DNA from: Prevotella sp.
Lineage (GTDB): Bacteria; Bacteroidota; Bacteroidia; Bacteroidales; Bacteroidaceae
DNA: 64,000 nt
Assembly: GCA_015060535.1 (NCBI GenBank)
Contig: SUYH01000003.1
Location: 1 to 64,000, forward strand
Reading direction: 5' to 3'
The notes beneath the pieces were generated by a model. It was not told the DNA's origin. It saw nothing but the letters and a program-made list of their open reading frames with translations, and did no database searches. The translations under genes were made by a program, and so were the position numbers. Shown here in pieces: positions 32,643 through 43,197 of the stretch (positions within the stretch are counted from its first letter, which is position 1; each line of letters opens with the position of its first letter).

Positions 32643-33670
32643 TAGTCATTGCCGACGATATCACGGGAGCTGCTGAAATAGCGGGCATCGCCTTCTCGAA
32701 AGGCCATCAGGTGAGTTTGGTTTGTGGCGAGGGTGTCGCCACAAACCAAATTACCGTCATTGCCACCGACACTCGTTCAATGACGGAAGCAGAGGCCATT
32801 GCTGAAACAAAGCAGCTGTCATTTCTCATCTCTCATCACTCATCTCTCATTTATAAAAAGACTGACTCCGCCCTACGAGGACACGTCGTAGCCGAGCTCG
32901 AAGCTCTTATGCAAGCTACAGGCTACAAAAGAGCCGTCTATCTGCCTGCCAACCCCTCGAAAGGCCGTATCGTCCGCAATGGCATCTATTACATTGGCGA
33001 AACTCCTATTGCAGAGACAGCTTTCAGTTACGATCCTGAGTTTCCTGCTAAGACCTCAGCATTGAGAGAACGATTCCCTGATGCTGAAGAAAAAGGAATC
33101 ATTATGCCTGATGCTGAAAGTGAAGAAGATATTCGTCGAATAATTACTGAATACAACGATGGGCATACGCTCTTTGCTGGGGCTGCCGATCTGTTCTCCG
33201 CCTTTTTAACATCAAAGCCAACCACATACCACCCACCTATCAACACCAACAACAAACTGATTCTTTGTGGCAGCACACAGAGCAAACCGCTGGAGTTAGG
33301 CATCCCCATTGCTCCCATGCCTAAAGAGATTTACGACGGTAGTGACGACTTGAGCCTCTGGGACACTAGCAAATATGATCAAGAGCGAGGCCTCATCCTG
33401 ACCATTCCATATACCCATCGGACAGGAAAAGAGGTAGCTGTACACCTGCGGAACATAATGGCAAAGATGACGCAACAGCTCATTAAACGACATCACCCCA
33501 AGCAGCTGATCGTTGAGGGAGGCGCCACAGCATGGGCTGCGCTGCAAGCTATCGGATGGTCGCAGTTCGTTATCATTTGCCAAATAGCACCTGGAGTAGT
33601 ACAGATGAGGGCTGCCAATGGCACCTTAGTGATATTGAAACCAGGAAGCTATCCGTGGGGTAAGTTATAA
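32639..33670 (+). CDS. Four-carbon acid sugar kinase family (DUF1537)
   Basis: A 343-residue kinase of the DUF1537 family, which phosphorylates D-threonate, erythronate or 2-oxo-tetronate. Marks: IADDITGAAEIAG at the N-terminus, the KTDSALRGHV segment, and the C-terminal nucleotide-binding VEGGATAWAAL and LVILKPGSYPWG. At 343 residues it is shorter than the common ~420, and part of the middle (residues ~61-71) is encoded by 7-bp repeats. It overlaps pdxA by four bases. Confidence 0.85.
   Translation: MIVIADDITGAAEIAGIAFSKGHQVSLVCGEGVATNQITVIATDTRSMTEAEAIAETKQLSFLISHHSSLIYKKTDSALRGHVVAELEALMQATGYKRAVYLPANPSKGRIVRNGIYYIGETPIAETAFSYDPEFPAKTSALRERFPDAEEKGIIMPDAESEEDIRRIITEYNDGHTLFAGAADLFSAFLTSKPTTYHPPINTNNKLILCGSTQSKPLELGIPIAPMPKEIYDGSDDLSLWDTSKYDQERGLILTIPYTHRTGKEVAVHLRNIMAKMTQQLIKRHHPKQLIVEGGATAWAALQAIGWSQFVIICQIAPGVVQMRAANGTLVILKPGSYPWGKL
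32823..32850. repeat. Four heptamer repeats inside the kinase gene
   Basis: TTCTCAT, CTCTCAT, CACTCAT and CTCTCAT follow each other without gaps. They are translated in frame as LISHHSSL, between the N-terminal segment and the conserved KTDSALRGH. Confidence 0.85.
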
Positions 33671-33679
33671 AAAGAATAT

Positions 33680-33791
33680 AATAAATTTGGCTTTTCCTTC
33701 GATTTTTTGTAACTTTGGCTTCGCCGAAATTACTCGGCACTCAGAAAAGCTCAAATAAATTTGGCTTTTCCTTCGTTTTTTCGTAATTTTG
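33680..33791. repeat. Duplicated ~38-bp promoter segment upstream of metG
   Basis: Copies at 33680-33717 and 33754-33791 share AATAAATTTGGCTTTTCC and a -7-like box, TAACTTTG in the first copy and TAATTTTG in the second. They are separated by 36 bases. The second copy is placed to drive metG; the first may be a spare or an ancestral promoter. Confidence 0.8.
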
Positions 33792-33812
33792 CACGCAAAA
33801 TTGCATGAAAGA

Positions 33813-35879
33813 ATGACAGAAAAGAAATTTAAAAGGACTACGGTGACCTCTGCACTACCTTACGCTAATGGCGGTGTGCATATCGGTCACCTGGCTGGTG
33901 TCTATGTGCCAGCCGATATCTACGTGCGTTACCTACGCCTGAAGAAAGAAGATGTATTATTCATTGGAGGTTCCGATGAGCATGGGGTACCCATAACCGT
34001 TCGTGCCCGCAAGGAAGGCATCACCCCACAAGACGTTGTAGACCGTTACCACAAGATGATTAAAGACTCGTTCGAGGAGTTTGGCATCTCGTTCGATATC
34101 TATAGCCGTACCACCTCAGAGACTCACCACAAGTTTGCAGCCGAGTGGTTCCGCAAGCTTTACGACGAAGGAAAGCTAGTAGAGGAAACTACCGAGCAAC
34201 TGTACGACGAAGAGGCCAAGCAATTCCTGGCTGACCGCTACGTAACGGGCGAATGTCCTCACTGCCACAACCAAGGAGCCTATGGCGACCAATGTGAGAA
34301 GTGCGGACGTGACCTGAGTCCTACGGAGCTCATCAACCCCAAGTCGACCATCAGTGGTTCTACACCAGTTATGAAGAGTACGAAGAACTGGTATCTTCCT
34401 CTGAACGATTATCAGGATTGGCTGAAACAGTGGATTTTGGAGGAGCATAAGGAATGGCGTCCCAATGTCTATGGACAATGCAAGAGCTGGCTCGATATGG
34501 ATTTGCAGCCTCGCGCAATGACGCGCGACCTGGACTGGGGTATCCCCGTACCCATCGAAGGAGCAGAAGGCAAGGTGCTCTACGTATGGTTTGACGCCCC
34601 TATTGGCTACGTTTCAAATACCGTTGAACTCTGCGAGAAAGAGCCCGAGAAGTGGGGTTCATGGCAGAAGTGGTGGCAGGATGAGGACACCCGTCTGGTA
34701 CACTTCATCGGCAAGGACAACATCGTGTTCCATTGCATCATCTTCCCCGTGATGATGAAGGCTCACGGCAAGTATATCATGCCTGACAACGTTCCGGCTA
34801 ACGAGTTCCTGAACTTGGAAAACGAAAAGATTTCGACCTCACGCAATTGGGCTGTATGGCTGCATGAATACTTGGTTGACATGCCTGGCAAGCAGGACGT
34901 GCTGCGCTACGTACTGACAGCCAATGCCCCTGAGACTAAGGACAACAACTTCACTTGGAAGGACTTCCAGGACCGCAATAATAACGAGCTTGTAGCTGTC
35001 TATGGCAACTTCGTAAACCGTGCCCTACAGCTCACCAAGAAATACTGGAACGGCATTGTACCCGCCTGTGGAGAGCTGAACGAAACCGACAAGGCTACCC
35101 TCGAAGAATTCAAGGACGTGAAGCAGAAGGTGGAGGCGCTACTGGATCAGTTTAAGTTCCGCGATGCTCAGTTCGAGGCCATGAATCTGGCCCGTATCGG
35201 CAACCGCTACATCACCGAGTGCGAGCCTTGGAAGGTGTGGAAGACGGATCAGAAGCGCTGTGAAACTATCCTGAACATCTGTCTCCAACTGACAGCCAAC
35301 CTGGCTATTGCATTCGAACCTTTCCTGCCCTTCTCATCAAAGAAGTTACGTGAGATGCTCTGTATGGAGAGTTTCGAGTGGGACCAGCTGGGCAGTACCA
35401 ACCTGCTACAACCTGGCCATCAGTTAGGTGAGCCTTCATTGCTCTTCGAGAAGATTGAAGATGAGACCATCCAGAAACAACTTGACAAGCTGGAGGCTAC
35501 CAAGAAGGCCAACGAGGCTGCAGCACATAAGGCTGCACCCATCAAGGATACTGTTAGTTTCGAGGAGTTTGAGAAGCTGGATATCCGCGTAGGTTTGGTC
35601 AAGAACTGCCAACGCGTACCTAAATCAAAGAAACTACTTCAGTTTACCATTGACGACGGCTCTGGTACCGACCGTACCATCTGCTCAGGTATTGCCGCTT
35701 TCTATGAGACCCCTGAGGAGCTTATCGGTAAGCGCATTCTCTTCGTGGCTAACTTCGCACCACGCAAGATGATGGGCATTGAGAGTCAAGGAATGATTCT
35801 ATCAGCAGTTGATGCTGACGAAAGTCTTAGCGTAGTAACTACAACGAAGGATGTGAAGCCTGGCAGTCAGGTTGGATAA
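33813..35879 (+). CDS. metG: Methionyl-tRNA synthetase
   Basis: A 688-residue enzyme charging tRNA-Met. The HIGH box is in [13 protein letters not shown] near residue 20, a zinc-knuckle with Cys pairs follows (CPHC, CEKC), the KMSKS-equivalent is KISTS, and the C-terminal ~110 residues are the tRNA-binding OB-fold ([23 protein letters not shown]). Start set at the ATG of MTEKKFKRT; the open frame continues to a TTG at 33789 inside the promoter box. Confidence 0.97.
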   Translation: MTEKKFKRTTVTSALPYANGGVHIGHLAGVYVPADIYVRYLRLKKEDVLFIGGSDEHGVPITVRARKEGITPQDVVDRYHKMIKDSFEEFGISFDIYSRTTSETHHKFAAEWFRKLYDEGKLVEETTEQLYDEEAKQFLADRYVTGECPHCHNQGAYGDQCEKCGRDLSPTELINPKSTISGSTPVMKSTKNWYLPLNDYQDWLKQWILEEHKEWRPNVYGQCKSWLDMDLQPRAMTRDLDWGIPVPIEGAEGKVLYVWFDAPIGYVSNTVELCEKEPEKWGSWQKWWQDEDTRLVHFIGKDNIVFHCIIFPVMMKAHGKYIMPDNVPANEFLNLENEKISTSRNWAVWLHEYLVDMPGKQDVLRYVLTANAPETKDNNFTWKDFQDRNNNELVAVYGNFVNRALQLTKKYWNGIVPACGELNETDKATLEEFKDVKQKVEALLDQFKFRDAQFEAMNLARIGNRYITECEPWKVWKTDQKRCETILNICLQLTANLAIAFEPFLPFSSKKLREMLCMESFEWDQLGSTNLLQPGHQLGEPSLLFEKIEDETIQKQLDKLEATKKANEAAAHKAAPIKDTVSFEEFEKLDIRVGLVKNCQRVPKSKKLLQFTIDDGSGTDRTICSGIAAFYETPEELIGKRILFVANFAPRKMMGIESQGMILSAVDADESLSVVTTTKDVKPGSQVG

Positions 35880-36819
35880 CATCCCATCCATACCAGTCGT
35901 AACATACGGCTCGTGCACCGAACCCCTCTTTCTGAAAAAGGAGGGGTTCGTTGATGTCTGATCCTTCCGTAGTCATTGAAGTACCAAAATCGAAATAGCG
36001 GTCGTCGTTATAGACTTCGTTCAACAATTTATCGAACAACAGGTCAATAGCTCCCACCTGCTTTCCTTGAGGAGAAGCTGAGATATACTGGGTATGAACG
36101 ACCTTAGGAGTAAGATAAAGCACAGTACCTCCTAAGACCTGCCCGTCATCATTCTTCACCACATAGATACGTATCTGGTCGGGGAAACGTGATTTCAGCA
36201 TATCCATCTCCTCTGCAGAATGCACGGGGCGAGCCTGATACCGACGCCTCAAATTGGAAGTCAGCAGAGGCCACAGAAATCGAACATCCTGCGTTTCAAC
36301 GACAAATAACCCTTCACGCAAAGCCTTACGCAGTCCGGAACGACGCGACTCGGTGAAACGCAACCGTTCATGAGGCATCAACACAGAAGCTATACTCCTG
36401 TCAATAATTGTTGCACGACACTGGTGCAACAAAGCAAAGAGATCTTCTTCTGCAGGCAAACGGTGATAAATCCAAGGTATCGCCTTATAGATGACTTTAC
36501 GGAAACCCTCACTATATAAATAGGTATTCAGGGATAAGAAAAGTTCCATCACTTCCAATGCCGTAGCCCTGCAGTCAGTCAAGATGCCACCATAAGTCAG
36601 CCCTTGATGCGTCCACAAAACACCATCGCCGGTCGTGTTGGCTGGCAACAAGGCATAGAGGCGATTCTTACGAAAGAACATCAGCGAATAGTCTGTGAAA
36701 CGGTCACTGTGATAATCCATGTAGCGGCGGTCGAAGAGGAAAGTTCCATTCTTCGACTGCGCTACAAACTGATTCCACAAAGCGGCATCGCCACTTGTAT
36801 ATCGCCTGATATCAAACAT
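35839..36819 (-). CDS. GNAT/FemAB-like acyltransferase of unknown role
   Basis: A 326-residue protein with a bipartite GNAT-like layout resembling FemAB-type transferases: an N-terminal FDIRRY...[24 protein letters not shown] and a C-terminal GGTVLYLT...[25 protein letters not shown] (acetyl-CoA or aminoacyl site) ending in [11 protein letters not shown]. Often found near capsule or sugar-nucleotide genes; here it is downstream of purT and rfbB. It overlaps metG by 41 bases tail to tail. Confidence 0.72.
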   Translation of the reverse strand: MFDIRRYTSGDAALWNQFVAQSKNGTFLFDRRYMDYHSDRFTDYSLMFFRKNRLYALLPANTTGDGVLWTHQGLTYGGILTDCRATALEVMELFLSLNTYLYSEGFRKVIYKAIPWIYHRLPAEEDLFALLHQCRATIIDRSIASVLMPHERLRFTESRRSGLRKALREGLFVVETQDVRFLWPLLTSNLRRRYQARPVHSAEEMDMLKSRFPDQIRIYVVKNDDGQVLGGTVLYLTPKVVHTQYISASPQGKQVGAIDLLFDKLLNEVYNDDRYFDFGTSMTTEGSDINEPLLFQKEGFGARAVCYDWYGWDVIQPDCQASHPSL

Positions 36820-36822
36820 TGC

Positions 36823-38025
36823 TTATCTCAGCTTATCGTAGGGGTCGGTACCCAGTACCGTCTTGGCCAGTCGCTTGGCCTTGTCACGAAGAGCGTTGAC
36901 GTCGTCGGCCACCTCACCATAGCAAAGCACGACACCCATGCGGCGGCCCTTGTGAGCCTCGGGTTTGCCGAAGATACGGATACGGGTACGGTCTTCCTTC
37001 AGCGCATCGACGAAGTTATAGTCGAGCAGCGAACGGTCAACAGGTCTCTTAGCCTCTGTGGGCGACAATATAACGGCTGACGCACCAGCATGCTCAAGAT
37101 GGATGCCAGCAATGGGCAATCCCAGTACAGCACGCAGATGCAGCTCAAACTCCGAAAGGTTGGTGGTGTGACCCAGCGTCACCATTCCAGTATCATGCGG
37201 ACGTGGTGACAATTCAGAGAAGATGACCTCGCCCTGCTTGGTCAGGAAGAACTCAACGCCCCAGATGCCTGCACCCGTCAAGGCCTTCGTCACCTTGTCG
37301 GCCATTGTCTGAGCCTGTTTCAGCGCCTCATCAGAAATCTTGTAGGGTTGCCACGACTCGCGGTAGTCGCCCGACTTCTGTACGTGTCCAATGGGCGGAC
37401 AGAACAGCGTAGGCCAACCATGTTGCTGGGTGACGGTCAGCAGTGTGAACTCAGAATCGAAGTCGATAAATTCCTCAATGATCACTTCCTTCACGTCGCC
37501 ACGAGAGCCCTCCATAGCCTCACGGAAAGCCGTCTCCAGCTCGTCAGCATTGTGCACATAGCTCTGCCCATGACCAGACGATGACATCAGGGGCTTTACC
37601 ACACAGGGGAAACCTATCTCATCAGCCGCAGCCTTGAACTCCTCGAACGTCTTGGCATAGAAATACTTAGCCGTACGCAGACCCAACTCCTTGGCAGCGA
37701 GGTCACGAATAGCACGACGATTCATTGTGTAGTTGACGGCACGAGCACTCGGTACCACCTGAATGCCCTGCTCTTCGAACTTAAACAGGCGCTCCGTACG
37801 GATAGCCTCAATCTCTGGCACGATGATGTCGGGCTGATGCTTCTTCACCACAGCCTCGAGTGCGTCGCCATCGAGCATTGAAAAGACCTCGCGCTCATCT
37901 GCCACCTGCATGGCAGGCGCATTGTCGTAACGATCGCAGGCAATGACATACTGGCCAGCACGCATGGCGGCAATCACAAACTCCTTACCCAGCTCGCCTG
38001 AGCCTAACAGCAATATCTTTTTCAT
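36823..38025 (-). CDS. purT: Formate-dependent GAR transformylase
   Basis: A 400-residue ATP-grasp enzyme that formylates glycinamide ribonucleotide with formate and ATP in purine synthesis. Marks: [20 protein letters not shown] at the N-terminus, [18 protein letters not shown] as the ATP-grasp loop, and [14 protein letters not shown]. Use of formate suits an anaerobe with pyruvate formate-lyase-type metabolism. It overlaps rfbB by four bases. Confidence 0.95.
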   Translation of the reverse strand: MKKILLLGSGELGKEFVIAAMRAGQYVIACDRYDNAPAMQVADEREVFSMLDGDALEAVVKKHQPDIIVPEIEAIRTERLFKFEEQGIQVVPSARAVNYTMNRRAIRDLAAKELGLRTAKYFYAKTFEEFKAAADEIGFPCVVKPLMSSSGHGQSYVHNADELETAFREAMEGSRGDVKEVIIEEFIDFDSEFTLLTVTQQHGWPTLFCPPIGHVQKSGDYRESWQPYKISDEALKQAQTMADKVTKALTGAGIWGVEFFLTKQGEVIFSELSPRPHDTGMVTLGHTTNLSEFELHLRAVLGLPIAGIHLEHAGASAVILSPTEAKRPVDRSLLDYNFVDALKEDRTRIRIFGKPEAHKGRRMGVVLCYGEVADDVNALRDKAKRLAKTVLGTDPYDKLR

Positions 38026-39158
38026 CGGTTCTGATACATATTATCGTAATACTTCTGGTAATCGCCCGAGGTGACATTGTCGAGCCACTCCTGATTGTCC
38101 AAATACCATCGAACGGTCTTCTCGATACCTTCCTCGAACTGCAGACTTGGCTCCCAGCCGAGTTCCTTCTGCAGTTTAGTCGAGTCGATAGCGTATCGCA
38201 AGTCATGACCAGCACGGTCTGTTACGAATGTAATCAGATCCATGTCCTCACCATCCTTACGTCCAAGCAGACGGTCTACCGTCTTGATGACCACCTTGAT
38301 GATATCGATGTTCTTCCACTCGTTGAAACCACCAATATTATAGGTCTCGGCTATCTTACCCTCATGGAAAATGACGTCGATGGCACGCGCATGGTCCTCA
38401 ACATACAACCAGTCGCGAACATTCTCACCTTTGCCATAAACAGGCAACGGCTTGCGATGGCGGATATTGTTGATAAACAGCGGAATCAACTTCTCTGGGA
38501 ACTGATATGGACCATAGTTGTTTGAGCAGTTCGTCACAATCGTAGGCATTCCGAATGTATCGTGGAATGCACGCACGAAGTGGTCGCTCGAAGCCTTAGC
38601 AGCACTATAGGGAGAGTGTGGCTGATACTTCAAATCCTCAGTAAAGAACTTCTCACCGTAGGCCAAATGGTGCTCACCGCTGGATGCCTTCGTGGTGAAC
38701 GGGGGTTCGATACCCTCAGGGTGAGTCATCTCCAGTGCGCCATACACCTCGTCGGTCGAGATGTGGTAGAAACGCTTACCTTCGTACTTCTCAGGCAGGC
38801 TCTCCCAATAAGCCTTAGCAGCCTGCAACAGGCTCAAAGTACCCATAACATTGGTCTGAGCGAAGGTGAAGGGATCCTTAATCGAGCGGTCCACATGAGA
38901 CTCAGCAGCGAGATGAATGATACCATCCACCTTCTTGTCCTGCATCAGCTTCAGGAAGGCATCGAAGTCGCAGATGTCCATCTTCACAAACTCATAGTTG
39001 GGTTTGTTCTCGATGTCCTTCAGGTTAGCCAAGTTGCCAGCATAGGTCAGCTTGTCAAGGTTGATGATGTGATACTCGGGATACTTGTTCACGAACAGGC
39101 GCACCACGTGACTTCCAATAAAGCCTGCGCCACCAGTAATGACGATTGTACGTTTCAT
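38022..39158 (-). CDS. rfbB: dTDP-glucose 4,6-dehydratase
   Basis: A 378-residue short-chain dehydrogenase fold enzyme making dTDP-4-keto-6-deoxyglucose for rhamnose and related sugars. NAD loop [11 protein letters not shown] (8-18), active-site STDEVYG and [10 protein letters not shown] with the Tyr-x3-Lys pair. The other rfb genes (A, C, D) are not in this window. It lies in a tight leftward run between purT and a phosphodiesterase. Confidence 0.95.
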   Translation of the reverse strand: MKRTIVITGGAGFIGSHVVRLFVNKYPEYHIINLDKLTYAGNLANLKDIENKPNYEFVKMDICDFDAFLKLMQDKKVDGIIHLAAESHVDRSIKDPFTFAQTNVMGTLSLLQAAKAYWESLPEKYEGKRFYHISTDEVYGALEMTHPEGIEPPFTTKASSGEHHLAYGEKFFTEDLKYQPHSPYSAAKASSDHFVRAFHDTFGMPTIVTNCSNNYGPYQFPEKLIPLFINNIRHRKPLPVYGKGENVRDWLYVEDHARAIDVIFHEGKIAETYNIGGFNEWKNIDIIKVVIKTVDRLLGRKDGEDMDLITFVTDRAGHDLRYAIDSTKLQKELGWEPSLQFEEGIEKTVRWYLDNQEWLDNVTSGDYQKYYDNMYQNR

Positions 39159-39162
39159 ATTC

Positions 39163-39654
39163 TTATTTTCCTAATGTTATAACTTCTAAATCTTTAAACT
39201 CCTTGCCGTCGATGGTCAGACGCACCAACGTACGCTCCTTATGCCAACCCTGTATGCCAGCGGCCCCAGGATTGATATGCAACAGTCCGAGGGTCTTGTC
39301 ATATTTCACCTTCAATATATGCGAGTGACCAGCTACGAAAAGCTGGGGTGGATTGGCATAGAGCGTAGAGCGAACGGAGTAATCGTAGTTGCCAGGATAG
39401 CCTCCGATATGCTTGATGAGCACATCGACATCCTCTAATTTGAAACGATTCAACTCACGATACATCAGTCGAAGGTCTCCCCCATCGCAGTTGCCGCATA
39501 CAGCACGGAACGGACGGAAGGCAGCCAGTTTCTCAGCTACCTCGACACTACCAATGTCACCAGCATGCCATATCTCGTCGCAAGGCTCGAAGTAGTGCAG
39601 GTACTTTTCGTCCCAATAGCTGTGCGTATCGCTGAGAATACCTATTTTCTTCAT
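39163..39654 (-). CDS. YfcE/MJ0936-family metallophosphodiesterase
   Basis: A 163-residue calcineurin-like phosphoesterase. Metal motifs: GILSDTHS (4-11), WHAGDIG, CGNCD, and VAGHSHILK with LLHINPGA. Size and motifs match the YfcE phosphodiesterase group, whose natural substrate is unclear. It starts within the last codons of the upstream kinase gene (ATGA). Confidence 0.9.
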   Translation of the reverse strand: MKKIGILSDTHSYWDEKYLHYFEPCDEIWHAGDIGSVEVAEKLAAFRPFRAVCGNCDGGDLRLMYRELNRFKLEDVDVLIKHIGGYPGNYDYSVRSTLYANPPQLFVAGHSHILKVKYDKTLGLLHINPGAAGIQGWHKERTLVRLTIDGKEFKDLEVITLGK

Positions 39655-40277
39655 AGTTCAAAACGTTTACGGATAAAGTCTGCAATGAGTTTCTCTGTAG
39701 CCTGCAGTCCCAAAATCGAAGCATCAATGCAGAGATCATACGACTCAGCCGCACCCCATTTCTTACCTGTATAGTAGTTGTAGTAGGCCGCACGCTTACC
39801 CTCGCGCTGCTGCATAAACTTGCGTGCAGCAGAGAAGTCCAACTTCTGCTTGGCCATAATCTGCTCGATACGGAAACGCTTCGAGGCAGAGATGAAGATA
39901 TTGACCACATTGTCACGATTACGCAACACGTAGTCGGCACAGCGACCTACGAAGACACACGATCCCTCGTTGGCAGCCTTCTCAATGGCATCGCTCTGGA
40001 ATTTGAACAACGACTCTTGCGAGAAATTGTTTTGATAGAGATTGTTGTCGCTCACATGCGAAGCATGCAGGTGAAACAGCGAGCGGAAAATTCCGCGCTG
40101 TTCGTCGTTAGCCTCGAAGAACTTCTCGGAAAAGCCACTCTCCTTGGCGGCCAGATTGAGCAGTTCCTGATCGTAATACTTGGCATTGAAGTCGGCTGCC
40201 AGCATGCGCGCGATGTCATGGCCTCCACTCCCCAGCTGGCGACCGACGCAGATGATAATATGTTTATTGTCGTTCAT
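39651..40277 (-). CDS. Cytidylate kinase-like family protein
   Basis: A 208-residue P-loop kinase of the AAA/cytidylate kinase-2 type. The phosphate loop is GRQLGSGGHDIARMLA (12-27) and an FVGRCADYVLR segment lies near 110. It is related to CMP kinase but lacks the full CMP-binding insert; the true substrate is not known. Coupled by overlap to the phosphodiesterase gene. Confidence 0.82.
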   Translation of the reverse strand: MNDNKHIIICVGRQLGSGGHDIARMLAADFNAKYYDQELLNLAAKESGFSEKFFEANDEQRGIFRSLFHLHASHVSDNNLYQNNFSQESLFKFQSDAIEKAANEGSCVFVGRCADYVLRNRDNVVNIFISASKRFRIEQIMAKQKLDFSAARKFMQQREGKRAAYYNYYTGKKWGAAESYDLCIDASILGLQATEKLIADFIRKRFEL

Positions 40278-40280
40278 TCT

Positions 40281-40315
40281 CTCTTAACTCTTAATTTTTA
40301 ACGCTTAACTTTCAA
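40281..40315. repeat. Five heptamer repeats at the MATE 3' end
   Basis: CTCTTAA, CTCTTAA, TTTTTAA, CGCTTAA and CTTTCAA run without gaps. They include the MATE stop codon, so its last residues (KLKVKR) are encoded by the repeat. Confidence 0.85.
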
Positions 40316-41647
40316 CTTCCTCATATACCACCACAATAACGGGAGGGTCATGGCAAACGAGCCGAAGTCGCTAGCAGCCATCGAATACCACACGCCATCC
40401 AATCCCCAGAACATCGGGAAGATATAGGCCATAGGGATGAGAAGCGTCAGTTGGCGCGACAACGACAGGAATATCGACACCTTCACTTTTCCAATACACT
40501 GGAAAAAGTTGGTGATGACAGCCTGTGAACCCACCACGAAGAATACCAGCATGTTAAGTCGGATGCCTCGAGCCGACATCTCGATGAGCGTCTGGTCGGT
40601 GGTGAAGATGCGAGCAATATGAGCGGGGAAGATCATCGAGAGTGTCCACCCTGCAAACAAGATAACCGTTGAAGCTCCGATGGTAAGCCACAGACAGCGG
40701 AACATGCGGTCGTAGTTCTCAGCACCGTAGTTGTAGCCCACGATAGGTTGCATACCCTGATTCATGCCCATCACAAACATAAAGAGCACCATCACTACCG
40801 AATTGGCTATCGAATAGGCGCCTACAGCCATATCACCTCCATATTTCACAAACTGGTTATTCATGAAGATGACGACCAAGCAGGCGCAGAGGTTCATCAG
40901 GAAGGGCGATATGCCTATCGCAAGAATGTTTTTTACTAGGTCTGCCTTCAGTTTATAGATGCCTCGTTTCAAATGCAGCAATTCATTCTTGTTGGAGAAG
41001 AGGCGCATCTGCCAGCACAGGGCCAGCGTCTGTGAGGTGACCGTAGCCAAAGCGGCTCCACGAATACCCATTTTCATCCACCACACGAAGGCAATAACCA
41101 GCACGATATTGCAACCCACAGTGAACAGCGTGGCATACATGGCATGCTTGGGTTTACCCGCTGCCCTCAGCACGGCATTCATGCCAAAATACATGTGTGT
41201 AACCATATTACCCAATAAGATAATGGTCATGAACTCACGGGCATAGGGTAGCGTCACGTCGCTGGCACCAAAGAAACGCAAAATGGGGTCAAGGAAAATC
41301 AGGCATACTGCCATAAAGAGGAAACCGATAATCAGATTGAGCGTCACAGTATTACCCAATAGGTATTCAGCTCGCTTGTAGTCTTTCTGCCCCAGCTTCA
41401 CGCTGATACACGTCGAGGCCCCAACACCCACAGCAGCGCCAAAGGCTCCACTGAGGTTCATGAAGGGGAAGGTGATGCCCAAGCCCGCAATAGCCTCAGG
41501 ACCCACCATCTGACCAATCATGGCACGGTCGATGATATTGTAAAGACTCGAGGCCGTCATCGCCACAATGGCAGGCAAAGCATACTGCCACAGCAGTTGC
41601 CCCACAGGTTTCTGACCTAACTCGAGTGCCGATTGTTTATTGTCCAT
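40298..41647 (-). CDS. MATE-family efflux transporter
   Basis: A 449-residue cation-coupled multidrug exporter with 12 helices. Marks: LWQYALPAIVAMTASSLYNIIDRAMIGQMVGPEAIAGLG in helices 1-2 and the mirrored MGMNQGMQPIVGYNYGAENYDR in the second half. It belongs to the DinF/NorM-like branch of Bacteroidales. It heads a leftward run with a -7 box at 41665-41673. Confidence 0.93.
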   Translation of the reverse strand: MDNKQSALELGQKPVGQLLWQYALPAIVAMTASSLYNIIDRAMIGQMVGPEAIAGLGITFPFMNLSGAFGAAVGVGASTCISVKLGQKDYKRAEYLLGNTVTLNLIIGFLFMAVCLIFLDPILRFFGASDVTLPYAREFMTIILLGNMVTHMYFGMNAVLRAAGKPKHAMYATLFTVGCNIVLVIAFVWWMKMGIRGAALATVTSQTLALCWQMRLFSNKNELLHLKRGIYKLKADLVKNILAIGISPFLMNLCACLVVIFMNNQFVKYGGDMAVGAYSIANSVVMVLFMFVMGMNQGMQPIVGYNYGAENYDRMFRCLWLTIGASTVILFAGWTLSMIFPAHIARIFTTDQTLIEMSARGIRLNMLVFFVVGSQAVITNFFQCIGKVKVSIFLSLSRQLTLLIPMAYIFPMFWGLDGVWYSMAASDFGSFAMTLPLLWWYMRKLKVKR

Positions 41648-41664
41648 CTTTTATTTAATAATGT

Positions 41665-41744
41665 GCAAAGGTACGCTTTATTGGTTGAACAGCCAAATCT
41701 TTTAGATTTTATTTGGCTTTTTGGCCACTTATTCGTATCTTTGC
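41665..41744. promoter_or_regulatory. Divergent promoters with an 8-bp inverted repeat
   Basis: Leftward box TACCTTTGC at 41665-41673 (MATE) and rightward box TATCTTTGC at 41736-41744 with TTTG at 41712-41715 (subtilase). Between them AGCCAAAT (41691-41698) and ATTTGGCT (41711-41718) form an exact inverted repeat, a possible operator or weak terminator. Confidence 0.55.
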
Positions 41745-41769
41745 AACCCGAAAACAAGCCAATAAATAT

Positions 41770-43197
41770 ATGCAGCGACTGGTAATCATGCTCTTTTGTC
41801 TGTTCTACGCAGCAGTATCGTGGAGTGTCACCGTGCCTGAAGTGGCACAGCGACAAAAATACAAGCATGGGCCTTGCTACATTTACCGCATCTACTTGGC
41901 AGACAAGAAGGAATCACCCTACTCACTGAACCATCCTGGCCGATTCCTTTCACGCCGTTCGTTAGAGCGTCGAAAGCACCAGCAGCTGGCACTCGACTCG
42001 ACGGACTTGCCCGTCAGTCCTCACTATATCCGGATGATAGTTTCTGATGACATCAACGTGGTGGGACAAAGTCGTTGGCACAACACGCTGCTGGTCAAGG
42101 TTAAGGACTCCGCAATGGTTCAGAGACTCGACCTACTGCCTTGTGTCAGTGGTCGCAAACTGGTATGGCAGTCGCCTGACTCTATCATACCGACAGCCAG
42201 ACGCCCCAAGCATCTTGAACAATTCGACGAACACGATAAACAACCCACTCAGATGTATGGGCGTAGCCATGAACAGATACATGCCTTACAAGGGCATCGG
42301 CTGCACGATATCGACATGCGTGGCGAAGGCATGATGATAGCCATCATCGATGGCGGATTCCGTAATGTGGACCGCATTCCGGCATTCCTACGCGTGGATA
42401 TCCGCGGAACCCGCGACTTTGTCTGCCCTCCCTCACCTACTGTCTTTGCAGAGACCGATCATGGTACCAAAGTGCTGTCGGCAATGGCACTGAACGAACC
42501 TTTCTATTATATCGGCACTGCACCCAAGAGCGCCTACTGGCTACTTCGTTCGGAAGACCAGCAGACAGAGCAAGAAGTGGAAGAAGACTATTGGACAATG
42601 GCAGCAGAGTTTGCTGACTCAGTAGGCTGCGACCTCATTAACTCATCGCTGGGATACAACGAATATGACCATGCACCCATGAGTCATCCTCTTTGGCATC
42701 TGGACGGCCATACGGCTTTTGTCAGCCAATCGGCGTCAATGCTGGCCGACAAGGGTATTCTGCTTATCAACTCGGCAGGCAATTCGGGTATGGGTCCTTG
42801 GAAGAAAATCACCGTTCCGGCAGATGCTGAGAACATTCTGACCGTTGGAGCAATAACTCCAGACGAACCTCGACGCATAGCCCCATTCAGTTCCATCGGC
42901 CCTTCACAAGACGGACGGGTAAAGCCTGATATTGTAGCTATCGGAGCACCTGCCTTCCTGGTCAATGGTCGTGGTAACATCATGCAGGACATGGGCACAT
43001 CATTTGCAGCACCCATTGTTTGCGGACTAGCGGCTTGCTTGTGGCAGGCTTTGCCCGAAAAGACGGCCAAGGAGATCATTGAGATTATCCGACAAACAGG
43101 CAACAATCGCGAACACCCCAACAACATCTATGGTTATGGTATGCCCAACTTCTGGCGAGCGTATATGATTGGTAAAGCCACCGCCTATGCAAAATGA
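41770..43197 (+). CDS. Secreted S8 (subtilisin-like) serine protease
   Basis: A 475-residue subtilase. A signal peptide (MQRLVIMLFCLFYAAVSWS) starts at the ATG at 41770. The catalytic triad is visible: Asp in AIIDGGF, His in TDHGTKV and Ser in GTSFAAPI, with oxyanion Asn in INSAGNSG. An N-terminal region of ~170 residues before the domain may be a propeptide. No C-terminal sorting domain is seen. It overlaps xseA by 11 bases. Confidence 0.92.
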   Translation: MQRLVIMLFCLFYAAVSWSVTVPEVAQRQKYKHGPCYIYRIYLADKKESPYSLNHPGRFLSRRSLERRKHQQLALDSTDLPVSPHYIRMIVSDDINVVGQSRWHNTLLVKVKDSAMVQRLDLLPCVSGRKLVWQSPDSIIPTARRPKHLEQFDEHDKQPTQMYGRSHEQIHALQGHRLHDIDMRGEGMMIAIIDGGFRNVDRIPAFLRVDIRGTRDFVCPPSPTVFAETDHGTKVLSAMALNEPFYYIGTAPKSAYWLLRSEDQQTEQEVEEDYWTMAAEFADSVGCDLINSSLGYNEYDHAPMSHPLWHLDGHTAFVSQSASMLADKGILLINSAGNSGMGPWKKITVPADAENILTVGAITPDEPRRIAPFSSIGPSQDGRVKPDIVAIGAPAFLVNGRGNIMQDMGTSFAAPIVCGLAACLWQALPEKTAKEIIEIIRQTGNNREHPNNIYGYGMPNFWRAYMIGKATAYAK

